In this document: positions 55,205-64,000 of the stretch, one piece after another
How positions within the stretch are numbered: the first letter of the stretch is position 1
Layout: each line of letters begins with the position of its first letter
Assembly: GCF_000275845.1 (NCBI RefSeq)
Contig: NW_006766890.1
Coordinates: forward strand, 561,042 to 625,041
DNA: 64,000 nucleotides
DNA from: Dichomitus squalens LYAD-421 SS1
Taxonomy: Eukaryota > Basidiomycota > Agaricomycetes > Polyporales > Polyporaceae
Direction: 5' to 3'
The notes under the pieces: generated by a model
Told to the model about the DNA's origin: nothing
What the model saw: only the letters and a program-made list of their open reading frames with translations
The model's database searches: none
Translations under genes and position numbers: made by a program

Positions 55205-55503
55205 CCTATTACAGAGTATAGCTTAGCTGGCGTTGGGTTGCTGGAATTGCGACTGTGAGTCTTGAAAAGAGCATAGATCCAAGGTATGCTACTCCTCTGT
55301 AACCCCGTCCCCCTCTAACGTCGTCAACGCAGGCATCTGTATTATAAATACCCCACACTCCTCACACTCCTTATTGCGTCTCCTTGAGACATCACATCTT
55401 ATGATTACATATATGCACATCTACTAATGCTATCCTAATAACGCCTCCGAATACCAATGAAAGAACGAAGATCCTCGCATGTAATCGTGATATCATACCC
55501 AAT
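55205..55503. other. Spacer between converging genes
   Basis: A 299-bp AT-richer spacer between stop codons, with repeated ACATATATGCAC-like sequence. It is expected to hold both 3' ends. Confidence 0.35.
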
Positions 55504-56222
55504 TCAGCGCACCTCCAGCTTGTCCAGTTTGTCCGCGAGCCCCTCTGCCGCCGCATCATCCCCCTTTTTCGTGTCTGGCGCGACAGCCCAGTTAGGCTTG
55601 TTCGCGGTGTGCACGCCCTCCCGGTCGACTGACGGGGCCTCCTTCGTCGCTGTACTTGTGCCCTCTGCTTCACCCTCGTCGTCATCCTCCTCCCAATTAT
55701 CCTTGACCTTCTCGCTTTCCACCGTCTTCTCCTTCCTCTTCTCTTTGCGTTTTTCGTTCTTCTTCTGCGCCTTAGTCATGCTCGCCTTCGATACGGGGAC
55801 GGCAGCGGCCTTGGGTGGAGGCGCCCAGCCGACGATATGACCCTTGGGGAGGGCATTCGCCTCTGCCTGCGCTTGACGCGTGCCTCGGAAGCGGCGCACG
55901 TCTTCTTGTGGAGTGTACCCAGGACGAATCTTTTTCTCTTTGCGGATACTAGCAGGTGAGCGATGGGAAAGTAGACACAGGAATGGCGGCACATTTTGGT
56001 AAACGGGGTGCACAGCGGGCGAGAGCGCACATAGTGGCACACCCACGGCCGAGATCAGCGAGGGACGAGTAGCACAGTCAGACTGGCGATTCAAGGGGAA
56101 CAGAGCCGTGAGACGTACGAGCCGTCAGGCCTTCGTGATTCTGGGATAACGCGCTCGAGCGTGCGGGGATCTACCGCAATGCCAGCGGTAGTTGTTTCAG
56201 GCACGATGGCAGGCTTAGACAT
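55504..56222 (-). CDS. PYM1: Exon-junction complex disassembly factor PYM (WIBG)
   Basis: 182 residues in two exons split by an intron of about 165 bp. The N-terminal signature is diagnostic: DPRTLERVIPESRRPDGSIR and KIRPGYTPQEDVRRFRGTRQ. This part binds the Mago-Y14 pair in the family. The rest is charged and disordered, with a Lys-rich run (KKNEKRKEKRKEK) and an acidic one (WEEDDDEGEAEG), ending in DKLDKLEVR. PYM removes exon-junction complexes from spliced mRNA at the ribosome, which is in keeping with the very intron-rich genes in this window. The splice completes the Ser of DGS. The start at 56222 gives MSKPAIVPETTTAGIAVDP. Confidence 0.92.
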
Positions 56223-56577
56223 GATGCTACACGCGCAAAGGCAGGCTGAGGCCCTGATTTGTCTGTAGAGGTAGAGAAGGAGTTTCAGATGCAATGAAGA
56301 GCACGCAGACAGGCGAGATATCAGAAATTCGAGAGCAAGATGCACTGGGGCGTCGACATCAGGTCTCCGACCCGGAAGCGCGCAGATTATCTTCCCGAGA
56401 AGGGCGCTTCCTTATAGAATGCATCTCTGCTCTCTTCGGCTACACCGGCCCTCCTGGATTCCCTGCACTATCATTCCTGTGCTTCCTTGTTAGCTGTAGT
56501 GATATCAACTTGACTTAATCATACGTGCGCTGCATAATACACGACGTGCGACCTAATCTCTTCCAGACACCGTCGCG
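56223..56577. promoter_or_regulatory. Divergent promoter of PYM and GPN3
   Basis: 355 bp between diverging start codons. AT-rich sequence lies at about 56500-56550. Nothing more specific can be supported. Confidence 0.35.
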
Positions 56578-58372
56578 ATGCGGTACGCCGTGCTTGTAAC
56601 GGGACCCGCAGGTGCGGGCAAGTCGACTTTCTGCAACGGTCTCATGACGCATCTGCAAACTTCAAAACGTTCGGGACACCTTGTGAACATGGATCCCGCT
56701 GCAAACTCAGACGCCTTTGAGTACGAACCTTCAATAGACATTCGAGACCTAGTCTCCCTAGAAGACGTCATGGACGAGCTCGGCTATGGTCCTAACGGAG
56801 GTCTGGTTTATTGCTTCGAGTGCGTATCCCAGTTTGTTTCAATATCTTCCAGCTACATGAGTATTCTGGTTGTTCATGCGAATGGATGTTCATTGCTTTC
56901 AGGTACCTCTTAGAGAATATGGACTGGCTCGATGAGGAGCTCGGGGGCTACGAGGATGACTACTTGATCTTCGATTGTCCGGGTACGTCCTTGATACACT
57001 ACGTGCACATGTATTGTGACACTGAACAAAATCATAGGTCAAATTGAGCTATACACGCATCATCCATTTCTCCCTACCCTTGTCCGCCATCTACAACGGC
57101 TCGGCATCCGAACATGTGCGGTGTACCTGATCGAGTCGCAGTTCATGGAAGACAAATACAAGTTCTTCAGGTCAGTCTCCGTGGCGTTCCGACCGAGCTC
57201 ATGTGACATACGTTACTGACTCCCCAGTTCATTAGTGGCGTGCTCTCGGCCATGTCTGCAATGGTGAATCTCGAAGTTCCCTGGCTGAACATAATGTCCA
57301 AGATGGACCTCGTTACCACCAATGTGGAAGACAAGGGCAGCGGGAGGAACGGCATTCGCACACGAAAAGATATCGCAAGGTAATATTCTCCGCCAATTCA
57401 CTCCTGGCTATGATAGGCGTCTGGCACTACCACTGTCTGGGCACTACATATGCAGGCGTTCGCAGTGCATACTCTCATTGCGCTGTGGTGTGCATCCTTG
57501 TAGTGCATATGGCGCTTCATATCAGCGTCATACAGCGCATATGATCGAGTGCACAGCATCTGCCACAACCTCGGGGGGGGGGGGGCGTCCATGTCGCACT
57601 GCGCATTCCACGCGCCCTTGGAGAGTCTCCATTCCTTCGTCCCACCGCCATTGCCAAGCGCGCCGCCTCGCACGTCTGGCGGGATCCGAATATACGAATG
57701 TGTCGTGCTCAGCATACACTCTTCGTCGCAGATACCTTGAAGCGGATCCGATGCTCCTCCTGTCAGCGCCGGGCAGCCGAGAGGAACGCACGGAGCGCAA
57801 TTCCAAGTTTCATGCGCTCAACCAGGCCATTGTCCAGCTGGTAAGTCATTCGTAGTGGTCCGCGTCAGCTGCTTGTTGCTCACTCCGTTCGTTCCGCCTC
57901 GTTTCTCATTCCCCGACTTTGTCGGCCGCAATTACGCGGACACTACTGGGCATACCTACCATTGCCTTGCCCATGTGATATGTGTGCTCCGGTGACTCAC
58001 ATTGCCCATGTCCGCCCACCGACGCCTCAACTTATGCCAAAACGTTCCGCGTGCTGCGGCTCGGGGGGACAGATCGAAGACCACCCGTTGGTCAAATTCC
58101 TCGCGATGGACCTCACAAATCCGGACTCCATAGAGACCGTGCTGAGCCATATCGACTACGTGATGCAATATGGCGAAGACGAGGAGCCGAAGGAGGTTAG
58201 TTTGTACCTGTCTTGCCGTTAATCCTTGGGCTATTGTGCTGACGGCTATCCTGGACTCATCCACCATGCCACGGCTTCCTTCACCTGCTCTATCCGGCCG
58301 CCGATTTATCCGTGGATATCGCGACCTCAGCCTGGCGACCTGGACGAGGGGGACTTCGCAGAGATGGAGTGA
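56578..58372 (+). CDS. GPN3: GPN-loop GTPase 3
   Basis: 290 residues in seven exons (56578-56819, 56903-56982, 57038-57170, 57236-57379, 57732-57840, 58073-58195, 58331-58372). The P-loop is [14 protein letters not shown], the GPN loop is [20 protein letters not shown], and switch II has [25 protein letters not shown] is the guanine-specifying motif. [20 protein letters not shown] and the acidic end ([11 protein letters not shown]) match GPN3 rather than GPN1 or GPN2. GPN3 works with GPN1 in assembly and nuclear import of RNA polymerases II and III. Introns four (352 bp) and five (232 bp) are unusually long; intron four contains a run of 13 G residues. Confidence 0.95.
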
Positions 58373-61300
58373 TTCGAATACATCCTGAGACAGCGTTGCG
58401 CACCGCGTATATTCCCATACGAGCTCATAGACCCCTGTATCGCCCCCCAGATAGTAGTGATCAACATATGCCATCGCAGGGGACTCAACCGCTACCTCTA
58501 GTGACCCACACTTCGCCTCTTCCAATCTGGTTTTCCACCCCTATATTTGCTCCGTCATCGCCCCGAAACGTCATGCGCGTTGACTTCCCCACTGCGATCA
58601 GGGAAATACGAAGTAGTATTTCTCACAGTCAAAAGGCAGGACCTTCGATGCCCCATACGGTGGAGCAGTTGTGAGCCTCGAAGCCGGGTTTCCTACTCTA
58701 GGCTGCTGGGCCACAGGAACTAATACGGCGGTGAGGATCGAAAGCGGGCGTGTCATCACGGGTATTGAGAGGTCTACCAAATACGTGCTACATGCTTGCC
58801 GTATCATATACATTGCTCAGGTGTGACAGCGACCTCCATTCCCATAGCTTGACCAGGAGATCTGCGCTATTCTGTTGTCTTCCTACTTCAGAGGGCTGAC
58901 GATGGCGCGCCATGCAACGCCGTTCAGCATCTACATAGCTCCGCATCTCTTCCTTGGCGGGTTGTACACATTGTGTCAGTGGCTGACATAGTGGTGGCGG
59001 CACTTGATTGTGCTGGTGGTTTGATGCGCACCGGTCTACTAGCTGGCAGGTGCCAACTAAGGTCATAGTTGGACGTCGGAGATGCCTCTTCCGGGCTCCT
59101 GCCTTACTGCACGGCCGGGAAGTCCTGGTCCACGCCGCAGTATCATCGCAACGGCTGAGAACAGAATATGTAGAAATAGCTTATCCACCACCCTGAACGT
59201 GTTTTCGAAGCCGACACGAGTCATCCAAGCATCGCAGAGACAGGCACTTATCGCAGTCCCGAGCAGCAGCGGCCCGCCCCCCTTCTAAAGACAGCAAGCG
59301 CCTGAATCTGCCGTCAACCACCAAACGTTCCCCACCGGTACGAGCCCTGAGCGCAGCGCCGTCTTGCGACTGCCCGCTCCAGGGCACGTTCCCAGTGCTC
59401 TATCAGACATGGTTCTTCGGAGCGCTTGCAGACTGCGGCAGATAAGACTCGAACAGAGTCAACCGAGAGTCCGAAGAGCGGTGGGATCCACAACGTCATA
59501 CCGCGGTGCGGATAGAGTTCGCGCAAGACAGCCCACTGGGGTTGGCGCCGTGGGCGCGCTCCGTCGGGCGAGAAGCCTGCAGATCCATGAGCACTGTCAG
59601 AAAAGCGAGCGGCGGAGTAGCTGCGTGCGAGTACGAGGCTGCGTTTCAGCGCGACAATTGACAGCTTCTCCAAGGCGTTCAAAATGGACTAGGTGATCGC
59701 TAGCTGGGTGAGTAATTAGAGTAGCGCGCATGCCGATAGATAGCGCGTCGAAGCCGAGGTAAGATAGTATGACATCTACGTTGTTGGTGGACGCGTTCTA
59801 CCGCGTACCGCGTATGGCAACACGACGTACATCGCCAATGGAGATGCGGCGACATGTACATGTAAAAGGCTCCTCTCCTGCTCCATCTCGCGGGAAGACG
59901 TTCGAAGCTGCCGCAGCTATAGAGTCGACGATAGCGTACGTACGGTTCTGTATGAAGCGCTTCGGGAGTTCGGGACGGACAGAAGCGCGATGGCCCTATT
60001 GCGGGCTCGCTCGAGGCGTTCTCGTGCTTTCTGCAGGTCATTTGGGGACCCACGGAGCCGAGATGCTGGGCGATCGGAAAGAGAAGCGGAGGCTATTGCA
60101 TTGGGGGATCGTCCTCGTCCTTAAGGTGTGGGGGTCGTGGCGCGCGAGAGTGCGTTGGGGGCGGGCGCAGGGAGAGCGGTAGACCTTTAGCTTAAGAAGG
60201 TATACGGGTACGGGTGGGAGGCGAAGCCGGCGGCAGCGAGTGGGGGGATCAGAGTGACCCCGACACGCTGCATGCACCACGTCCCGCGGGGCTTGTGCGT
60301 CAGGGCTTCCGAAGCTCATGTAGACCAATTAGGCATGAATTGGACCTGGGGTCGGATGGAGGTGCAAGATGGGGAGGTAGGATGTGCATTGACCCTGGTC
60401 GGTATCCGTTACGGGGCAAGATTGTTGTGGTCCCAGCACAGTATAGAACATCAGACGAACCAAGAAAGCGCGAGAACATGTCCCTTGTAATGCCATTAGT
60501 TTGTTCCACGATCCAGGAATACGTGCGGAAGTTGGGTAGCTAATGGACCAGCAGCTGACCCGCGTGCCATTCAACTACCGGCTATAAGGTTTATGGCAAA
60601 GTGATCAACTAAGACCGGGTAAGCACATACGAGCCTCGTGGTAAGGGAGATGGTGAGAACACACTGGGCGGCCTACTACGGACTCCGGCAACGTGGCCAG
60701 GAACGCCCGATCGAAGGAGGGGCTCCTACCCGCAGGGTGAGAGAACATTCGTTTGATTAGGTGGCGATGTATGCTTGTACGTACGCAGTGCCCCCGGCCC
60801 CGCACTCCTCGGATATCGCGAACAGGCAAGATTGACTGTCACCGATGTTGAAGGTTTTGTTCGAACCCATGAGGTCTGTTCGCGACCCTGTCTTCGTCAG
60901 CAATTTGTCGTTGGGCAATCCCACCTATGTGTAGCAGTCCGTGCGCAGCAGGGATAGCCCTCGTGTCTCGGCAAAGAATCCAAGCTGTGGCCTCAAGCGC
61001 TAGTGTCGGGCGTCCATACGCAGCAACGAAGACAAAGCTGCTATCGAAATGGCAGGAGTCGTAACGATGGACGAGGCGCTTTGAGGGTGGAGTGTGTGAG
61101 CAGAGCGGGGAAAGATGCACTAAGGGATAACGCTGAATCTCTGGGAGCCACTCGCCGCGTGGGGGCGCCGTATGCACGGCCGCTGGAAGTTGAATACCTA
61201 TCTCGCGTTCGGTGGCAGTTTGAAGGCGACGATGCGACGTGCGGCCTGCCTAAGATAGTGCAAGTGTGGCGGAGCGTAGATACGCCAGTGTGGCCGTGCA

Positions 61301-62072
61301 GTTCAGATGCCGAAAGGGCGGGTGGAGCGCGACCACAAAGTCGGATAGAAAGTGGCGCAGGGAAACTATTGAAGGGGCCCGCCACGCCTGCATGCAACCT
61401 CGTGTAAGTGACAGAAGGCAATAAAGTGGTTGATTTGGCGGCGCAAAGGACGACGCACTGTGAGAAGGAGTCTGAGGGACGGGTCGGAATGGACCGAAAA
61501 AGCTAGAACGGAAGAGGGCGAAGTGGCGGGCACAACGTAGTAGATGAACGCTCACCCGGAAAGCAAAATTCATGTGGCAGGGCGCGCAGTACGTTGGAGG
61601 ATGCGTTTGGACAAACGGGGGACGGTACCCCGTGAAACCACGACAGAGCAAGAGTCAGGAGGGGGAGAACAGGTGTTAGCGGGTGAAATAGGCCTAGGGT
61701 TGCACTGGATCCCGACATCTCACAGCATCATGGTAGCCGATGGAGGCAAGGAGTGCATGCAAGTGGTGTTATTCGAATGATACTCCGGACAAGAACAAAT
61801 GGCCGAGGAGGCTGCTGTGCAGGACACAGCCCAGGGACGGAGGACGAGCGAGGCGGGCAGCGGAACGGGGCTCGGACCAGGAGACGCCGAAGAGATCCGG
61901 ACGATCGCAGATCTCGATCAGTTACGTATGACGTTATGGACCCTTCACACGAACCTTCACGCAGGAAATGTTGTGGATTTGGACTCCAATCTTTCTCCCT
62001 GCTCCCAGTATAAAATGCACTCTGTCCCGCCTCCCCTGGCGCATTCCACTCCCCAACGCACACCTCACCACC
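58373..62072. other. Gene-poor region, no gene recognised
   Basis: About 3.7 kb with no recognisable domain on either strand. A + frame at about 59814-60182 (TSPMEMRRHVHVKGSSPAPS onward) and several others are open for 100-140 codons, but their composition is Arg/Gly-rich and they lack splice support. It may be decayed mobile DNA or a long regulatory spacer. Confidence 0.4.
62009..62015 (+). promoter_or_regulatory. Probable TATA box of the Ser/His-rich protein gene
   Basis: TATAAAA in the context CCCAGTATAAAATGCAC, 64 bp upstream of the ATG at 62073. Spacing is right for a short 5' untranslated region. A strong TATA box suggests a highly expressed or inducible gene. Confidence 0.65.
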
Positions 62073-62819
62073 ATGCCTACCTACTACTACCCAACGCACA
62101 ACACCCATGGCACCCGTCAGAGGTCCCACTCCCATTCACACCAACCGACCCAGGTTGTGTACCCGTCCGGCTACTCCTCCCACCACAGCTCTCCTGGCCA
62201 CCACTTCAACAACGCATACCCTCAGCAGGGCGCGTACTACCCTCCGCCCCAGTATCTGGTTCCGAACTATCAACACGACGCGGGCCGTCATCGTAGCCAT
62301 CACGGACATGCACGGACAGGCTCTGGCGACGCTGTCTACTACACCTCCTCCGCTCCGAGCCACCACCACAGCTCCTCTCGCGGTAGCCCCCATCACCAGA
62401 ACGTTGCCTATACCACTAGCCGCCGCTCGTCCTCCTCGCACAACCACTCTCGCCCAAGTCGCTCGCATTCTGTACCGCGGCCTGTCCGCGTTTCGTATGA
62501 CTCCAGCCCCCGCCATCGTCGCGTAAGCACACCTTCAGCGCCTTCTGCATGACGCGCGCGGCTGACCTTTCGTCTCTAGAGCGAATCGCGCCCCCGCGAG
62601 GCCTCCATCCACAACGTTTCGCACTCACATCATCGCCGTGGCAGCTCCTCCAGCGACATCCCGCTGAGCGAGCGCATTCGGCGCATGTTCGGCTTCAGCC
62701 ACCACACCTCGTCCTCCCATGGCTACCGCTACGGCGACCCGCACCGCGGCGGCGAGTACGTGGACACGCGCTCCGGCCGCACAGTCGACTGGCGTGGTCG
62801 CCCCATCTACCGCGTCTGA
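62073..62819 (+). CDS. Ser/His/Tyr-rich basidiomycete protein, 229 aa, unknown
   Basis: Two exons (62073-62522 and 62580-62819) give 229 residues. The N-terminal 150 are rich in Ser, His, Tyr, Pro and Arg (MPTYYYPTHNTHGTRQRSHS, YPPPQYLVPNY, SRRSSSSHNHSRPSRSHS). The second exon encodes a compact C-terminal module with DIPLSERIRRMFGFSHH, HRGGEYVDTRSGRTVDWRGR and the end PIYRV. I have seen this kind of end, with a RIRRMFGF helix and a YVDxRTGR-like tail, in uncharacterised proteins of mushroom-forming fungi, but there is no known function. No signal peptide or membrane helix. The histidine-rich part might bind metal; this is speculation. Confidence 0.75.
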
Positions 62820-63440
62820 AGTGGCTCTGGTGCCCGCGAGGCGGTTTGGCCGCGTCAGGCGCGCGACCACCAATTGTGCTTTTCCGTGATCTCCGAGAGG
62901 TTGCGGGAGCGCCCCGCCTCGCCTCCCATAATTGCTGTTGCTTTATACTACCCCTCGCAACTATCCCCTTCACTGTATCACCTCTTGCGCGTCTCAAAGG
63001 CCTTGGACCTCCAGGACTGGACTTCCTTTGTTATTGCATCTCGTTACCAAAGATTAACTATTGTCCTCTTCCTTCACACCCGTGCCGCGCACGGTCCTCA
63101 GTGTAACTGTGCCTCTGTACCGTGTACCTGTAACGCTCACGACCGCTCTCACGCTCTTCTGTCCTGCTTTGCTTCGTCGTGGCTTATCGCTGCTATTTAA
63201 TGAACCTACCTTACGTCTTACTTATGAGTTTTGTATACGCACCCTCGACGAACTTCATGATTAGTTTCCCACCCAGGAACAATTCTCGTGTTTTGATGCT
63301 TGGCGGCATCCCGTTCATGGGCCAAGGAAGACTTATTATTGTTCCACAGATCCGTACAACATCCGACCCATCATCTAGATAGATACACCAAGACTACATC
63401 AATCACCAACAACGGACGACCTGGGGTACGGGTGCCATGC
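62820..63440. other. Intergenic region between converging genes
   Basis: About 620 bp after the Ser/His-rich gene, AT-richer than average, with pyrimidine-rich stretches. No coding sequence is supported. Confidence 0.4.
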
Positions 63441-64000
63441 TCAGCCAGAGTCACTGTTGCGCTCCTTCCTGGCCCGGATCCAGTGCTCGACCCTTGTCTT
63501 GTGCTCACGGAGCGTTGCCAGGGCAGACATTCGCGCCCTGACGTTCTCCTCGCTTTCCGAGGCGCACTCCCAAAGCACACTCATCTGCACTTCGACCTGC
63601 AGCAGTTCCACGGCACACGTTCAGCGAATCCCACACCGTTGTGCGGCGTTCGAGTAATTGGTGGCAGCGAAATCGGCGCACCTTCCTCGCAACTCCTTCC
63701 AGCGCTTCATCGAGCCTCTCGCCCACGGCTTCAACGGCGCCCTTCAGATGATTCTGAAGGGCGACCGCGGCGTCTTGGAACATCGTGTGTCGGTTTCTTT
63801 TGAGGAAGTCATGGAACACTTGCTTCAAGGGCGTAAGAGGTGGAACAATCGGACAGATGCCTATGAGTGCATCGCACAAGATGGACGTGGATGCAGCTCG
63901 TACCTTCTGACGTGCGACAGATCCTGCTCCAGTTATCCACGCCGCTTGTTCGTAGCCATCAGAGAGACGCCTTGTAGGAAGGGCGCGAGGAGACGGCTGA
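63441..64000 (-). CDS. C-terminal part of a large helical protein, cut by the window edge
   Basis: At least three exons of a minus-strand gene that starts beyond 64000. The readable part runs SGVDNWSRICRTSEG, then ICPIVPPLTPLKQVFHDFLK, RNRHTMFQDAAVALQNHLKG, AVEAVGERLDEALEGVARK, then VEVQMSVLWECASESEENVR and the end ARKERNSDSG. It is all alpha-helical in character. The WSRI...ICPILPPL pattern and the final VEVxxxVLWE resemble the C-termini of fungal dynamin-like nuclear GTPases (SLIP-GC type), but the GTPase domain is outside the window, so this is a guess. Introns are at about 63550-63645 and 63865-63910. Confidence 0.5.

Noticed and set aside
59814..60182. 123-codon + frame in the right gene-poor island
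   Set aside because: The composition drifts to Arg/Gly/Trp at the end as in random GC-rich sequence, and no homologous family comes to mind.

Overview
The window looks like a segment of nuclear genome from a filamentous basidiomycete, most likely an Agaricomycete. The evidence is mixed-strand genes about 2 kb apart, many 45-65 bp GT-AG introns with CTNA-like branch points, very short exons, and families I associate with mushroom-forming fungi: DUF6593-type proteins, a bZIP with a conserved C-terminal domain, a Ser/His-rich protein ending in a DxRTGR-like tail, and GH128. I see no prokaryotic, viral or organellar DNA, no convincing tRNA or rRNA gene, no CRISPR array and no intact transposon. 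All exon structures were read by eye from splice signals and frame continuity.

Layout. 1-6.0 kb is gene-poor. 6.0-9.15 kb holds a 20-exon MFS transporter (+). Next come a 94-aa membrane protein (-), mitochondrial ribosomal protein uS14m (+) and a bZIP factor (-). 13-15.1 kb has only weak hypothetical genes. 15.9-18 kb carries a DUF6593-like gene (+) and RNA polymerase subunit RPB12 (-). 19.4-20.5 kb is a Ser-rich protein with an upstream ORF (+). 21.8-24.8 kb has GPATCH11 and a two-RRM protein (both -). 25.6-29.2 kb has a secreted GH128 glucanase and an AhpD-like protein (both +). 29.7-30.7 kb is a second DUF6593-like gene (-). uL11m (-) and a secreted M28 aminopeptidase (+) diverge at 32.5-32.8 kb.

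35.5-41.7 kb is the most distinctive part: two related WD40-type genes, head to head, with long dissimilar low-complexity N-termini and a shared C-terminal domain. 42.6-48.9 kb has a small two-helix membrane protein (+), a C2/Inn1-like cytokinesis protein (-) and a GH125 alpha-mannosidase (-). 50.2-58.4 kb holds a 654-aa Ser-rich protein (-), a ZCCHC9-type protein with four zinc knuckles (-), an MCUR1/DUF1640 mitochondrial protein (+), the exon-junction factor PYM (-) and the GTPase GPN3 (+). 58.4-62.0 kb is gene-poor. The right end has a Ser/His-rich protein (+) and a gene (-) cut by the window edge.

Most genes are housekeeping: mitochondrial translation and membrane proteins, RNA polymerase biogenesis (RPB12, GPN3) and RNA binding (GPATCH11, RRM, ZCCHC9, PYM). 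The secreted set (GH128, GH125, M28) fits wall remodelling and nutrient release. I see no secondary-metabolite or other dedicated pathway cluster. The WD40 pair is the best candidate for something undescribed.
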